Notes under the pieces: model-generated
The model's input: only the letters and a program-made list of their open reading frames with translations
What the model was told of the DNA's origin: nothing
The model's database searches: none
Position numbers and translations under genes: made by a program
Assembly: GCA_020629835.1 (NCBI GenBank)
Contig: JAHDCO010000009.1
Span: 19,722-83,721, forward strand
Reading direction: 5' to 3'
Length of the DNA: 64,000 nt
DNA from: Granulosicoccaceae bacterium
Lineage (GTDB): Bacteria > Pseudomonadota > Gammaproteobacteria > Granulosicoccales > Granulosicoccaceae
Shown: positions 49,653 to 59,131 of the stretch, piece by piece
How positions within the stretch are numbered: position 1 is the stretch's first letter
Layout: every line of letters begins with the position of its first letter

Positions 49653-51251
49653 TTAGCCGAACTGATTCATCGTGTTGTCTTCACCAGAGGCTTTCAGAGC
49701 TTGTGCACCTGAGAAATACTCTTTGTGATCATCACCAATGTTTGAACCCGCCATGTCCTGGTGCTTGACACACGCCAAGCCTGAGCGGATTTCGCGGCGT
49801 TGTACTTCGCGAACGTAGGCGAGCATACCCATATCGCCAAAGTAATCTTGCGCAAGGGCATCGGTAGACTGCGCTGCCGTGTGGTACGTCGGCAAGGTAA
49901 TCAAGTGATGGAAGATACCCGCATGTTGTGACGCGTCACGTTGGAACGACTGAATGCGCTTATCAGCTTCTTCTGACAAGTCACTTTCGTCGTACTTGAC
50001 ATCCATGAGTTCATCACGGTTGTAATCGCTCATGTCTCGGCCTTCTTCTGACCAGGCATCAAACACCTGCTGACGGAAGTTCAACGTCCAGTTGAACGAT
50101 GGGCTGTTGTTGTAGACCAGTTTCGCGTTTGGAATAACTTCACGAATTCGATCTACCATGCCACCGATCTGTGCCACGTGAGGCTTTTCAGTTTCGATCC
50201 ACAGTAAATCCGCACCGCTTTGTAAAGAGGTAATGCAATCGAGTACGCAGCGGTCTTCACCGGTGCCAGGCTTGAAAGCAAAGAGGCCATTGGGCAGGCG
50301 CTTGGCTTTGAGCATCTTATCGCCGCGAGGGATGATGACGTCGCCTGAGTTCATGCCGCTCGCGTCAGTGACTTCCTCACCGTCGATGAATGCGGTGTAC
50401 AGATCGGCCAAGTCACCTTCAGACGCTGACACTGGAATCTTTTGAGTTAAGCCTGCGCCCAATGAGTCGGTACGGGCCACAATGACACCATCTTCCACGC
50501 CCATTTCCAGGAACGCATAACGCAGCGCATTAATTTTTGCGATGAAGTCTTCGTGAGGCACGGTAACTTTACCGTCCTGGTGACCGCACTGCTTAACGTC
50601 GGAAACCTGGTTTTCAATTTGAAGACAACATGCACCGGCTTCGATCATCTTTTTAGCCAGCAGGTAGGTGGCTTCTTCGTTACCAAACCCAGCGTCGATG
50701 TCGGCAATGATTGGCACAACGTGCGTCTGGAAGTTGTCAATTTTGTCCAGAGCCGCTTTCTCAGCGACTTCATTGCCTGCCGCCCTTGCGGCATCCAAAT
50801 CGGTATACAGATGACGTAGTTCACGAGCATCAGCTTGCTTAAGGAACGTATATAACTCTTCGATCAGTGCAGGCACGCTGGTTTTTTCATGGATGGACTG
50901 ATCAGGCAGTGGGCCAAATTCGGAACGCAAAGCCGCAACCATCCAGCCGGATAAATACAAATATCGACCCTTGGTGGATTCGAAATGCTTCTTAATGCTG
51001 ATCATTTTTTGCTGACCGATAAAGCCGTGCCAGCAACCAAGCGACTGGGTGTAGTTAGCGGGGTCTGCATCGTACGCCGCCATGTCTTCGCGCATGATTT
51101 TCGCGTTGTACTTGGCGATATCCAATCCGGTCTTGAATCGGTTTTGCAAACGCATACGCGCGACTGATTCTGCATCGATGGCCGCCCAGGGTGCGCCGTT
51201 AGATGCAATCACGCTGTGGGCATCGGCCACAGCCTGCTTGTAGGTACTCAT
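49653..51251 (-). CDS. aceA: Isocitrate lyase (Pseudomonas-type, 532 residues)
   Basis: 532 residues, the long subfamily found in Pseudomonas and relatives. The active-site motif is KQCGHQDGK (about 220) with IIADIDAGFGN, IVARTDSLGAG and NNSPSFNW. It splits isocitrate to glyoxylate and succinate, the first step of the glyoxylate shunt for growth on acetate, fatty acids or C2 units. No malate synthase gene is in the window. A small gene and a DUF3612 regulator lie upstream. Confidence 0.95.
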   Translation of the reverse strand: MSTYKQAVADAHSVIASNGAPWAAIDAESVARMRLQNRFKTGLDIAKYNAKIMREDMAAYDADPANYTQSLGCWHGFIGQQKMISIKKHFESTKGRYLYLSGWMVAALRSEFGPLPDQSIHEKTSVPALIEELYTFLKQADARELRHLYTDLDAARAAGNEVAEKAALDKIDNFQTHVVPIIADIDAGFGNEEATYLLAKKMIEAGACCLQIENQVSDVKQCGHQDGKVTVPHEDFIAKINALRYAFLEMGVEDGVIVARTDSLGAGLTQKIPVSASEGDLADLYTAFIDGEEVTDASGMNSGDVIIPRGDKMLKAKRLPNGLFAFKPGTGEDRCVLDCITSLQSGADLLWIETEKPHVAQIGGMVDRIREVIPNAKLVYNNSPSFNWTLNFRQQVFDAWSEEGRDMSDYNRDELMDVKYDESDLSEEADKRIQSFQRDASQHAGIFHHLITLPTYHTAAQSTDALAQDYFGDMGMLAYVREVQRREIRSGLACVKHQDMAGSNIGDDHKEYFSGAQALKASGEDNTMNQFG

Positions 51252-51358
51252 GTTGTTTGGGTCCTGTTAGGAGGAAGAAATCGCAGTGCTCGAACGAGCA
51301 CTGCGCGTACTACACTTGAATCGAATTCGGGTGATGCAACCGGTAGGCTGGATAAGCC

Positions 51359-51706
51359 CTAACTGGCTGCTAGAACGGTCTCAATCCGAACGTCGTCGAT
51401 GCACGGGTGAGGTGCGCCGTTGGCGGTTCGGCATGAACGCAGACGAATTTGAACTTGCGTGTCGCCATTACTCAATACAATGGCGTTGGGGCCATCTAAA
51501 GAACCATCAGCGTCTTGAAACTGTGACGGCGTAACCAAGCTGGTGGTGCTGCCGTCTTTTTTAATAGCCATCAGGTGATCGAAATAGACTAGATAGGTGG
51601 ATACATCCTGGTGCGTGCCTGAGCGCAGTGGGAACTGCCGATCGAGGAATTCGGTGGCAGGTGCATTCGTGAAATCAGCCGTGTTGGTTGCTTCTAGTGT
51701 GCCCAT
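51359..51706 (-). CDS. Small protein of unknown function
   Basis: 115 residues. AAGGT sits 7 bp before the ATG, which supports translation. The sequence is polar, with two Cys near the C-terminus (RLRSCRTANGAPHPCIDDVRIETVL) and no signal peptide. No family is recognised. It lies upstream of aceA on the same strand, divergent from the DUF3612 regulator, so it may share aceA control. Confidence 0.55.
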   Translation of the reverse strand: MGTLEATNTADFTNAPATEFLDRQFPLRSGTHQDVSTYLVYFDHLMAIKKDGSTTSLVTPSQFQDADGSLDGPNAIVLSNGDTQVQIRLRSCRTANGAPHPCIDDVRIETVLAAS

Positions 51707-51852
51707 GTCGTTCTACCTTAGTAATGAAGTGGTTGTCGGTACTTCGTGGTTAGGTATTGCGATGACGCAGTATCTATTCCGTTAGCGATGAGTTTATTCA
51801 GAAATAAACTAGAATTGCACAAGAAAAATTTCACACTGTGAATTTTACAAAC

Positions 51853-53370
51853 ATGGCTTCACCCAGCAAAATTCGAAACGCCCATTTTCTCGGCACTAAG
51901 ATTAGAAATCTTAGAAAAAACAACAATTTAACTATGGAGGACTTGTCTGCACGCTGTGTAAAAGTGGATGCAGAATCAGCCCCTTCCGTATCGTATTTGT
52001 CCATGATTGAGCGAGGAAAGCGGCATCCGAGTGAAGCAATGCTGCAAGTCATTGCCGCGGTATTCCAAAAAAATGTGGATTGGTTCCTCGATGACGTGCC
52101 AGAGCAGGCGGCTATCGTGCCGGACAAAGGCAACCGCGGAGGCATTGCGGGCATGGCTCTGGAGCCCAGTTTTTTGTTCTCAAATGACATTTTGCAAATA
52201 GCGATTCCTGAAATGCTCTCCCAGACGGGTGTTTCGGGTCGGCAGTTCGCGCATTTGCTCATTCGAGCGCATCAGGAGCATCACCAAAACCACTTTCCTG
52301 AGATTGAGCGAGCGGCGGAATCGATTGGAAAAAAGCAACTGCCCATAAGCGTGGTGGCATTGAAGGAAATTTGTACAGAGCTTAATCTGGTAATCGAGTG
52401 GTTCGACGATTTAGATCCCGCCGTTATGAAAGCCATGGGCGCCCGACGTGACGCGACGGTGCGTTCCTATTTTCAAACGCCCAATATCATTCGTCTTAAT
52501 AAGGCGCTGCAAGAACAGCCCAGACGGTTGAAATACGATTTAGCGGTTTACATTGGTCATCGAGTGCTGCACGCCGGCGATGGTGTTAAGAGCCCGATGT
52601 ACGCAGGCAGCCGGGCCACCGCTACCGGCCGTGGAGATTCAACACCATCTGATCAATCCAGTGCCATCGATGCTCAGGACATCGTGCACGCATGGCGAGA
52701 TTTTGAATGTAGTTTTTTTGCCAGCGCGCTGCTTTGTCCCAAAGTGCCGTTTAGACGTCTGTTAGAACGTCACGCACATGAGGTGAGCGTCGCCGATATT
52801 GCTGATGTATCAGCCTCTGTCAGCATGCGTCGAATGACCGCCGTATCGTCATACTCGCATTGGCATTACTTCGATGCTTATCCACCGGGTCGTTTGACTG
52901 CCGTGTATCGAGGTAATGGCATTCCGTTGCCGTGGGGCAACATGCGACTGGTACAGGACCCGTGTCAGCATTGGGCGGTGTTTCGAATGATCAGCTCAGC
53001 GGAGATGGGTACATCAGCACAGATATCTGTGTTGGACGTCGGCAACGAATCTAGAATCTACTGCTGCGAGTCGGTGAAAGTAGAAGACATGGTCGGTAAA
53101 AAGCATGTGCTGTGCGCTGGTGTTGATCTAAACCCCGCATTGTCGGCACAGGGAATTGATGCCTTAGAGATGGCCGACGAACTCAAGCAGGCGTGCATTT
53201 CTGGTGGCGGCTCGGTATCCATACCCGCTGCCATCAAACAGGAATTTAGTCGGGTCTCTCGAATACTCAACATCGCATGGCTGGAACGCGGTATTGATAA
53301 AGACGCGCGCTTGATCTGCCCAAGAAGCGGTGCGTGCCCTCGGAGTCCGAAATGCCATCTGTCAGCATAA
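51853..53370 (+). CDS. XRE-type regulator with DUF3612 domain
   Basis: 505 residues from ATG 51853 (a GTG at 51838 is in frame). The N-terminal helix-turn-helix is KIRNLRKNNNLTMEDLSARC...PSVSYLSMIERGKRHPSEAMLQVIAAVFQKNVDWFLDD. The middle has an IrrE-like segment (YDLAVYIGHRVLH). The C-terminal DUF3612 region ends in a Cys-rich motif, CPRSGACPRSPKCHLS. DUF3612 proteins are found next to glyoxylate-shunt genes in other gammaproteobacteria, so it probably senses acyl-CoA or a related signal and controls aceA. Its stop overlaps the start of the next gene (TAATG). Confidence 0.85.
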   Translation: MASPSKIRNAHFLGTKIRNLRKNNNLTMEDLSARCVKVDAESAPSVSYLSMIERGKRHPSEAMLQVIAAVFQKNVDWFLDDVPEQAAIVPDKGNRGGIAGMALEPSFLFSNDILQIAIPEMLSQTGVSGRQFAHLLIRAHQEHHQNHFPEIERAAESIGKKQLPISVVALKEICTELNLVIEWFDDLDPAVMKAMGARRDATVRSYFQTPNIIRLNKALQEQPRRLKYDLAVYIGHRVLHAGDGVKSPMYAGSRATATGRGDSTPSDQSSAIDAQDIVHAWRDFECSFFASALLCPKVPFRRLLERHAHEVSVADIADVSASVSMRRMTAVSSYSHWHYFDAYPPGRLTAVYRGNGIPLPWGNMRLVQDPCQHWAVFRMISSAEMGTSAQISVLDVGNESRIYCCESVKVEDMVGKKHVLCAGVDLNPALSAQGIDALEMADELKQACISGGGSVSIPAAIKQEFSRVSRILNIAWLERGIDKDARLICPRSGACPRSPKCHLSA

Positions 53371-54764
53371 TGATGCGGGGTATCTTGCGAATCGTTGTGG
53401 TGTTGATCGTGCTGGTGTCCTTAAACGCGTGCACCACATTGGCCTACACCCCGGTTGACCGCTCAACCTTGTCTACGCCCGGTGTTTATCCGGTGCGAGA
53501 CGCGCCTGCTAATTTATGTCAAGGCGCGGTAGTGGATCAGCTGGCACGCCCCATCGTTCCCATGGAAAAGCCCGCCTACTTACAGGCCACAACCGATCCT
53601 GCCTTTGGTGCGTCCTTTAAACGCATCACCAACGCCGGTGAGGGGGTTGTACTAAAGCCGCTTTACAACACGATACAGGCATGGAATGCCGACGAATCCT
53701 TGTTACTGTTATACCGGCGAGGTTACCAGGGCGTGGACTATCGCTTGTTGGATGGTCATACCTACGCACCGGTTGGTCGATTAAACATCCGGCCAGCTGA
53801 TGTGGAAGAAGTGTTTTGGAGCCGTCATGATCCGGATCGATTGTTCTACGTCAGCAGTTATCCATCCACCGAAAGTCAGTTTTTTACTTACGACGTTCGT
53901 CGTAAACAACACGGCTTGATAAAAGATCTTGCACCTTACTGTCGGGCTGGTAGCGTGGCGCGCGGTGGTACCGATGTGTACATGCAATCTTTGGACGATG
54001 ATTTATTCGGTTTTCGCTGTGAAGCGCCGGATGGTGGTTATCACTTAATGAGTTATCGCATCAGTACTGATGATTTAACCGTGGTGAAAGCCGGTAACGG
54101 CAATCCGTGGAGCAATTGGCGCGCGCCTATGCCAAGCCCGAGCGGCAAGTCCATGTGGCTGCAGGGCGTTGTGGTTGATCCTCAGCTACAAACTGTGACA
54201 CAACAGTTTGACTTGGCCGAGCCGGGTGAACACGGTGACATTGGATTAAATCACCTCGGGGAAGATACGTTGTATCAAACGGTGTTTGATCCATCGCCTA
54301 AAGGTTGTAATGGTTCGATCGACCGGGGCGTGGGGCACCTGGGCATGCATGGATTCAGTGACGGCGATTGCCGCGCGATGGTGACTGAAAGTGAAGGGTG
54401 GCCGTACACCACCAGTGGCACTCACGTAAGCGCAGGTGCTTACAAACAACCAGGTTGGGTTGCCGTTTCCAGCATTGGCTACCCTGAGCAGCTTGTGTTC
54501 CATCGAAACAAACGCCCCGCAACGCCGCTGTTTTCAGAGATTTATCTGGTCAATACGCAGCCTGAACAAGCACAGGTGTGTCGATTGATGCATCACCGTA
54601 GTTATGGAAAGTTTGCTAAAAACGGCGGCTACCTTGCGTACTTTGGTGAACCGCACCCGTCGCATAGCCCATCAGGTACACGCATCGTTTTTGCCTCGGA
54701 CTGGCAGGATTCAGGAGCCGTGGATACCTACGTTATTGAATTGCCGGGTTACCAACGACCGTAG
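53370..54764 (+). CDS. Putative beta-propeller lipoprotein
   Basis: 464 residues. The chosen ATG at 53370 overlaps the regulator stop (TAATG) and gives MMRGILRIVVVLIVLVSLNAC, a good lipoprotein signal (LNAC). The mature part has repeated four-strand units with W and D-x-S turns (QAWNADESLLLLYRRGYQGVDYRLLDG, EEVFWSRHDPDRLFYVSS, PSGTRIVFASDWQDSG), as in TolB- or oligogalacturonate-lyase-like propellers. The ligand or substrate is unknown. Coupled translation with a transcription factor is unusual for such a protein. Confidence 0.65.
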   Translation: MMRGILRIVVVLIVLVSLNACTTLAYTPVDRSTLSTPGVYPVRDAPANLCQGAVVDQLARPIVPMEKPAYLQATTDPAFGASFKRITNAGEGVVLKPLYNTIQAWNADESLLLLYRRGYQGVDYRLLDGHTYAPVGRLNIRPADVEEVFWSRHDPDRLFYVSSYPSTESQFFTYDVRRKQHGLIKDLAPYCRAGSVARGGTDVYMQSLDDDLFGFRCEAPDGGYHLMSYRISTDDLTVVKAGNGNPWSNWRAPMPSPSGKSMWLQGVVVDPQLQTVTQQFDLAEPGEHGDIGLNHLGEDTLYQTVFDPSPKGCNGSIDRGVGHLGMHGFSDGDCRAMVTESEGWPYTTSGTHVSAGAYKQPGWVAVSSIGYPEQLVFHRNKRPATPLFSEIYLVNTQPEQAQVCRLMHHRSYGKFAKNGGYLAYFGEPHPSHSPSGTRIVFASDWQDSGAVDTYVIELPGYQRP

Positions 54765-54883
54765 TTTGGAAGTCGCTGCGGTTGTTCAAAAAAAATGGGC
54801 CGTGAATAGTTGCGTCTTGAGCCAGGCAATTCCATCGCTATGTACCTCGTTGTTCGTCGTGCTCTTGACGCAGCATGCGTCGC

Positions 54884-54912
54884 TTGACAGTCATCGCTTG
54901 CGTGTTGATTAT
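54884..54912 (+). promoter_or_regulatory. Candidate sigma-70 promoter of the DUF3015 pair
   Basis: A perfect -35 (TTGACA, 54884-54889) is followed after 17 bp by GATTAT (54907-54912). The first DUF3015 gene starts 36 bp further on, so the leader would be about 30 nt. Confidence 0.55.
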
Positions 54913-54947
54913 GTGAACTCCGAGGTAACTTTTTGAGGCACTTAATC

Positions 54948-55442
54948 ATGAGAAGGACTTTATCGGTCAGCCTGCTGCCCTTGCTGGCAGCGGCGTCATT
55001 CAACGTATCTGCAGCCAATGGAGCAGGATGCGGTTTAGGTCAGCAGATATTCGCCGGTCAAAGTGGCTTGGGGCCGCATGTATTGGCCGCAACCACCAAT
55101 GGCTCATCATTCAACCAGTTGTTCGGTATTTCTTTTGATAGCTTGGGTTGCAATGGCGAAACCGTTATCACGGCAGCTTTCCAACGCAACGTGTTTGTTG
55201 CTGGAAACTTCGACAACATCGCGCGGGATGCTGCACAGGGTGGCGGCGAACATCTGCAATCACTTGCAAGCCTTATGAACATGGATGACGTTGCCGCCGA
55301 ACGTTTCTTTGAGTTAGCTCAACAAGAGTATGACGACTTGTTTGGTCAACAAATGGACAGCCATGAAGCCTGGTTAGCCAAGCTGGACTCGAAGTTGTCT
55401 AACGATCCTTTACTGTCGCAGTACGCGATGAGCCTTGCTTAA
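54948..55442 (+). CDS. DUF3015 periplasmic protein, first copy
   Basis: 164 residues from ATG 54948 with GAGG upstream. The signal peptide MRRTLSVSLLPLLAAASFNVSA is followed by the family opening GAGCGLGQQIFAGQSG and SLGCNGE, then FVAGNFDNIARDAAQGGGEHLQSLASLM. Two conserved Cys probably form a disulfide. The function of the family is unknown. It is one of two tandem paralogues, followed by a DUF4105 gene, a grouping also seen in Pseudomonas-type genomes. Confidence 0.85.
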   Translation: MRRTLSVSLLPLLAAASFNVSAANGAGCGLGQQIFAGQSGLGPHVLAATTNGSSFNQLFGISFDSLGCNGETVITAAFQRNVFVAGNFDNIARDAAQGGGEHLQSLASLMNMDDVAAERFFELAQQEYDDLFGQQMDSHEAWLAKLDSKLSNDPLLSQYAMSLA

Positions 55443-55463
55443 CTGATAACTGGAGTCTGAAGA

Positions 55464-55955
55464 ATGAAAAAATTGACTACCCTCGTGTGTGCAGGCTTAT
55501 TGGCTTTAGGCACGCAAGTACATGCGGCTGAAGATGGTGCTGGCTGTGGTTTAGGTGCTGTCGTAATGAAGGACCAGAGCGGTAAAGGAGCTCACATCGC
55601 TGCGGCTATCCTGAACGGTCTTGTCATTCCTAATTCGTTTTTTATGACCACCGGTGGTGGCATCATGGGATGCGACCCCACCCAGGTGGTTGAGCGTGAA
55701 GAGGTTACAGAGATCTTCGTTGCTCAAAACATGGACCAGCTCAGTACAGACACCGCCAAAGGCCGCGGTGAGTATCTGAATATTCTTGCCACGCTAATGG
55801 GCGTACCAGAGAGCGAACTACCTCGGTTCACTGACCTTGCCCAAGCACAATTCGATGCTTTGTTCATTGAAGGTAACGATGCGGCCAGTGTTATCGCATC
55901 CTTGCAGGTTGCAATGGCAAACGACGACATATTGGCACCGTTCGCGCTGAATTAG
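55464..55955 (+). CDS. DUF3015 periplasmic protein, second copy
   Basis: 163 residues with the signal MKKLTTLVCAGLLALGTQVHA. It repeats the family layout: GAGCGLGAVVMKDQSGKGAHIAAAILNG, IMGCDPTQ, FVAQNMDQLSTDTAKGRGEYLNILATLM. It starts 21 bp after the first copy with GGAG upstream, so the pair is one operon. The copies are clearly diverged, which suggests old duplication with separate roles. Confidence 0.85.
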   Translation: MKKLTTLVCAGLLALGTQVHAAEDGAGCGLGAVVMKDQSGKGAHIAAAILNGLVIPNSFFMTTGGGIMGCDPTQVVEREEVTEIFVAQNMDQLSTDTAKGRGEYLNILATLMGVPESELPRFTDLAQAQFDALFIEGNDAASVIASLQVAMANDDILAPFALN

Positions 55956-55983
55956 ATCGTTGTTCGCATTGGCTTTGTCTAGT

Positions 55984-56009
55984 CTCGGCCCGCCTTACGG
56001 CGGGCCGAG
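55984..56009 (+). terminator. Perfect 11-bp hairpin at the DUF4105 start
   Basis: CTCGGCCCGCC (55984-55994) pairs fully with GGCGGGCCGAG (55999-56009) around a TTAC loop. The following sequence has only a poor U-run (TTCGTT). The DUF4105 start codon follows 4 bp later, so it may also hold back translation. Confidence 0.7.
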
Positions 56010-56013
56010 TTCG

Positions 56014-57978
56014 TTGCGGCGCGCCTTACTGTTGCTGTTCTTATTGGCCTGGGCTTCCGTTGGGCAAGCCAATGAGGGCTGGAGAAACGCAGTAGAGCAG
56101 GGGCAATACGATGCTGCGGTGCAGGAAGCGCAGCAGGGTTCATCCTTACTGCATGAGCTAATTACTCGCGCGGATGTCTTAGAGCTTCATAATCAGCCGA
56201 TGTGGGCGGCTTTGCTCCACTATGCCAAGGGTATTGGGCCTGAGCAGAGCCAGATAGATTCTGAATGGTTCTTTCATAGCGATGTAGGTAAAACAGACCG
56301 GCAAGCCGAATTGCATGCAACGCTGGCGGCTTTCTTCCACAGTTCCGCAAAACCACCGATGCGATTAACCAGCTACTGCCGGTTTGTCGCCAGACGCCTG
56401 TGGCTACAACAGGCGTTAGGTGACGTGTTTGACGGCGTACCGGCGCAGGCATGCCCCGAATTCGATCAATTCATCAGCTACCTCAACCCACATGAATTAA
56501 CGCTGGTATTCCCCACCTCGCACCCGAACAGTCCGGCGTCGGCTTTTGGTCATACGTTGTTGCGCATCGATCAGGCTGAGCAATCCAGCACCGCAAAACT
56601 TCTTAACATGTCGATTAATTTTGCGGCTGAGGTGCCGCAGGGTGTTTCTGCACTGGCCTATACCTTTGGTGGAATTACTGGGCATTTTCCCGGACGGTTT
56701 CAGCTGCTGCCATACCACCTGAAGTTACGTGAATATCAACAAATAGATAACCGAGATACATGGGAATACCCACTGGATCTGAGCGCTGAACAAATCAGTT
56801 GGGTTATTCGGCATACCTACGAAATGCTGATTGCCGAATTTGATTATTTCTTCTTTTACGAAAATTGTTCGTACCATTTACTCGGACTACTTAATGTGGC
56901 GTTCGCTGAAGAACCTCTGACGGACGCTTTTTCGTTATGGACCATTCCGGTAGACACCATCAAAGTACTGGACAGGCGTGAACTTCTGAAGGATCAACGT
57001 TTTGTGCCCTCCACGCTACGTGTGTTAAGGCACCGGGCGAGTACCTTAACGGCGCAGGAACGGCAATGGGCACTGCTGGCAGAGTCCGACGGGTTAAGCG
57101 CAATTGATAGCGCGCTGGATTCAATCCCCAAAGAACGGGCTGCGGCGGTGCTCGACACCGTGGGGGATTACCTACGCTACCAAAGGCTAAAGAAAGACCC
57201 GTCCGCACTTGGATTGAATAACGAAGAACGTCAGGTACTGAGCCGGCGCAGCAAGCTTGGTGTGCGTTCTATCGAGCATGAGCCCGAGGCCCCAACCGTA
57301 GCGCCCCAGTTGGGGCACGGCACGTCGCGACTCAGCTTGGGCACCACACGGTTTCGCTCTTCTGGAAACCGGTTTGAATTAGGGTATCGCGCGGCCTATC
57401 ACGACATGCGCGACCCTGCCTTAGCTTATGGTCGGCGGGCCGCAATTGAGTTTTTAAACATCGGTGTCGCCAAAGATGAGGAAGACGCTGCCTACCTGAG
57501 CCGACTAACGCTACTAAGCATTGAGTCTTTAGAACCCAGACAAGGGTTTTTTAAGCCGTTGTCGTGGCGTACGCAATTGGGATGGGATAAACGCTCTGCA
57601 TCTGCTCGCACACGATTCCGTTTAATCACGGGTGGCGGGTTAGCGTACGCACTGCCTTTCAATCAATCCGGTGTGTCATTCGCGTTTCTTGAAAGCGATA
57701 TTGTGGATGATCCCAATGACGCCACGCGTCTGCAGTGGCACCTGGGTTCTCGGGTGGGAGTTCACTGGTCACCGCAGCAACGCACTAACGTTAAAGTGGG
57801 GCTGGAATGGGAACATCGAGAACGAATGGGTAGCAGGCATTTTGAAAGTTCACTTAACGCATGGGCCAGCGTGTCACCGCATCGTCAAGGTGCTTTAGTG
57901 TTAGCCGCAACGGTAGGTGAACAAAGCGGCGGTATTTCAACCCGATCTTTTGGTGTTGAATGGCGTTGGTATTTTTAA
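56014..57978 (+). CDS. DUF4105 exported protein
   Basis: 654 residues from a TTG at 56014, chosen because it gives a clean signal peptide (MRRALLLLFLLAWASVGQA) and avoids reading through the hairpin; a TTG at 55960 is in frame. DUF4105 core motifs are LTLVFPTSHPNSPASAFGHTLLRID, ITGHFPGRFQLLPYHLKLREYQQIDNRDTWEYPL, and FFYENCSYHLLGLL. The conserved His and Cys recall permuted NlpC/P60 folds, which is only a suggestion. The C-terminal third is beta-strand-rich like an outer-membrane barrel. Confidence 0.82.
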   Translation: MRRALLLLFLLAWASVGQANEGWRNAVEQGQYDAAVQEAQQGSSLLHELITRADVLELHNQPMWAALLHYAKGIGPEQSQIDSEWFFHSDVGKTDRQAELHATLAAFFHSSAKPPMRLTSYCRFVARRLWLQQALGDVFDGVPAQACPEFDQFISYLNPHELTLVFPTSHPNSPASAFGHTLLRIDQAEQSSTAKLLNMSINFAAEVPQGVSALAYTFGGITGHFPGRFQLLPYHLKLREYQQIDNRDTWEYPLDLSAEQISWVIRHTYEMLIAEFDYFFFYENCSYHLLGLLNVAFAEEPLTDAFSLWTIPVDTIKVLDRRELLKDQRFVPSTLRVLRHRASTLTAQERQWALLAESDGLSAIDSALDSIPKERAAAVLDTVGDYLRYQRLKKDPSALGLNNEERQVLSRRSKLGVRSIEHEPEAPTVAPQLGHGTSRLSLGTTRFRSSGNRFELGYRAAYHDMRDPALAYGRRAAIEFLNIGVAKDEEDAAYLSRLTLLSIESLEPRQGFFKPLSWRTQLGWDKRSASARTRFRLITGGGLAYALPFNQSGVSFAFLESDIVDDPNDATRLQWHLGSRVGVHWSPQQRTNVKVGLEWEHRERMGSRHFESSLNAWASVSPHRQGALVLAATVGEQSGGISTRSFGVEWRWYF

Positions 57979-58039
57979 CAATACGCATCCTGTGATAAAG
58001 CACTAAAACAGTGCAATTGATTTGCACCTTGGAATGGTC

Positions 58040-58912
58040 ATGATTCAGCACGAGCGGTGGCTACCGGTATTTAAACTGCTTTTGCTACTGACGTCTGCCA
58101 CGTCCCTGAGCGGGTGTACCGCTTTATTTTTCTATCCAGACCGAACGCTTATTCGCACGCCAGCAGACCTCGGCTTCGCCTATCAGGATGTTACGGTCGA
58201 TACCGAGGATGGTGAACAACTGCATGCGTGGTTAATTGAGCCAAAGCTCAACGCTGCGAATAAACACCAGGGTACGGTGTACTTCCTTCACGGTAACGCA
58301 CAAAACATCAGTTACCACGTTCGCGCAACTGAGTGGCTTTTAAATGCTGGATTTACGGTTTTTGCGTTGGATTATCGTGGTTACGGATGGTCAACCGGTA
58401 CGCCGAATATCCCGGAAGTTTATAGGGATATTGATGCAGGTTTCGGTTGGCTCGTTGAATACACAAAGGCAAAACCAAATAAGCCAAGAGCCCCGTTTGT
58501 AATACTCGGGCAGAGCCTGGGGGCAAGTCTTGCGCTTAATTGGGTGTCGCAAACCCCCACGGCTGAACGGCACCTTACCCATGTCATTGCCGACAGTGGA
58601 TTCTCTCGATTCAGTACTGCGGCACGAGATGCGGCCAAAGGCCATTGGTTGACGTGGTTGTTTCAGTTCCCCGTGCAGTGGCTGCTTAGTGATGAGACAG
58701 ACCCTGTCGATAGCATCGGTTTTATCGAACTGCCTGTGCTGATCGTGCACGGGGTTAATGATCAGTTGGTGGGGTATTACCACGCAGAAGAGCTGGTACG
58801 TGCTGGTGGGCCGTCTGTGGAGCTTATGACAACGGAAGCCTCCCATATCGGCAGTTTTCGATACGCCGAAAAAAGGCGTCAAATCCTGGATTGGATGGGG
58901 TCTTTGGAATAG
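58040..58912 (+). CDS. Alpha/beta hydrolase lipoprotein
   Basis: 290 residues from ATG 58040 (TTGGA upstream; ATG 58034 and TTG 58022 are in frame). The lipobox LSGC follows a hydrophobic stretch. Catalytic features: FLHGNAQN oxyanion region, GQSLGAS nucleophile elbow, VNDQLVG with the acid, and ASHIGSF with the His. It resembles the YfhR/BEM46-type hydrolases anchored to the membrane. The substrate is unknown. It stands alone. Confidence 0.85.
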   Translation: MIQHERWLPVFKLLLLLTSATSLSGCTALFFYPDRTLIRTPADLGFAYQDVTVDTEDGEQLHAWLIEPKLNAANKHQGTVYFLHGNAQNISYHVRATEWLLNAGFTVFALDYRGYGWSTGTPNIPEVYRDIDAGFGWLVEYTKAKPNKPRAPFVILGQSLGASLALNWVSQTPTAERHLTHVIADSGFSRFSTAARDAAKGHWLTWLFQFPVQWLLSDETDPVDSIGFIELPVLIVHGVNDQLVGYYHAEELVRAGGPSVELMTTEASHIGSFRYAEKRRQILDWMGSLE

Positions 58913-58999
58913 AAAACTGAAAACAAACTGAATAATGAGAGTCGCAATGTCGAATTTGCCCACCGAGAGTATCTTTTGGGTAATTTTTTCCAAATGTGC

Positions 59000-59028
59000 T
59001 TGTGTTGCGTGTGGACTGTCCTTATGCT
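59000..59028 (+). promoter_or_regulatory. Candidate cspA-type promoter
   Basis: TTGTGT (59000-59005), 17 bp, then TATGCT (59023-59028). Transcription from here would give a leader of roughly 95 nt before the cold-shock gene, and long leaders are usual for cold-induced csp genes. The match is moderate. Confidence 0.35.
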
Positions 59029-59131
59029 AGCCATGCATGGGAAGGAAACTACTCGTAACCACAGTGGCCAAAAGCCCGGGTTCGATGGGCCTTCGTAAAT
59101 GCACTTTTAATTTTTTATAAGGTAATTGTTT

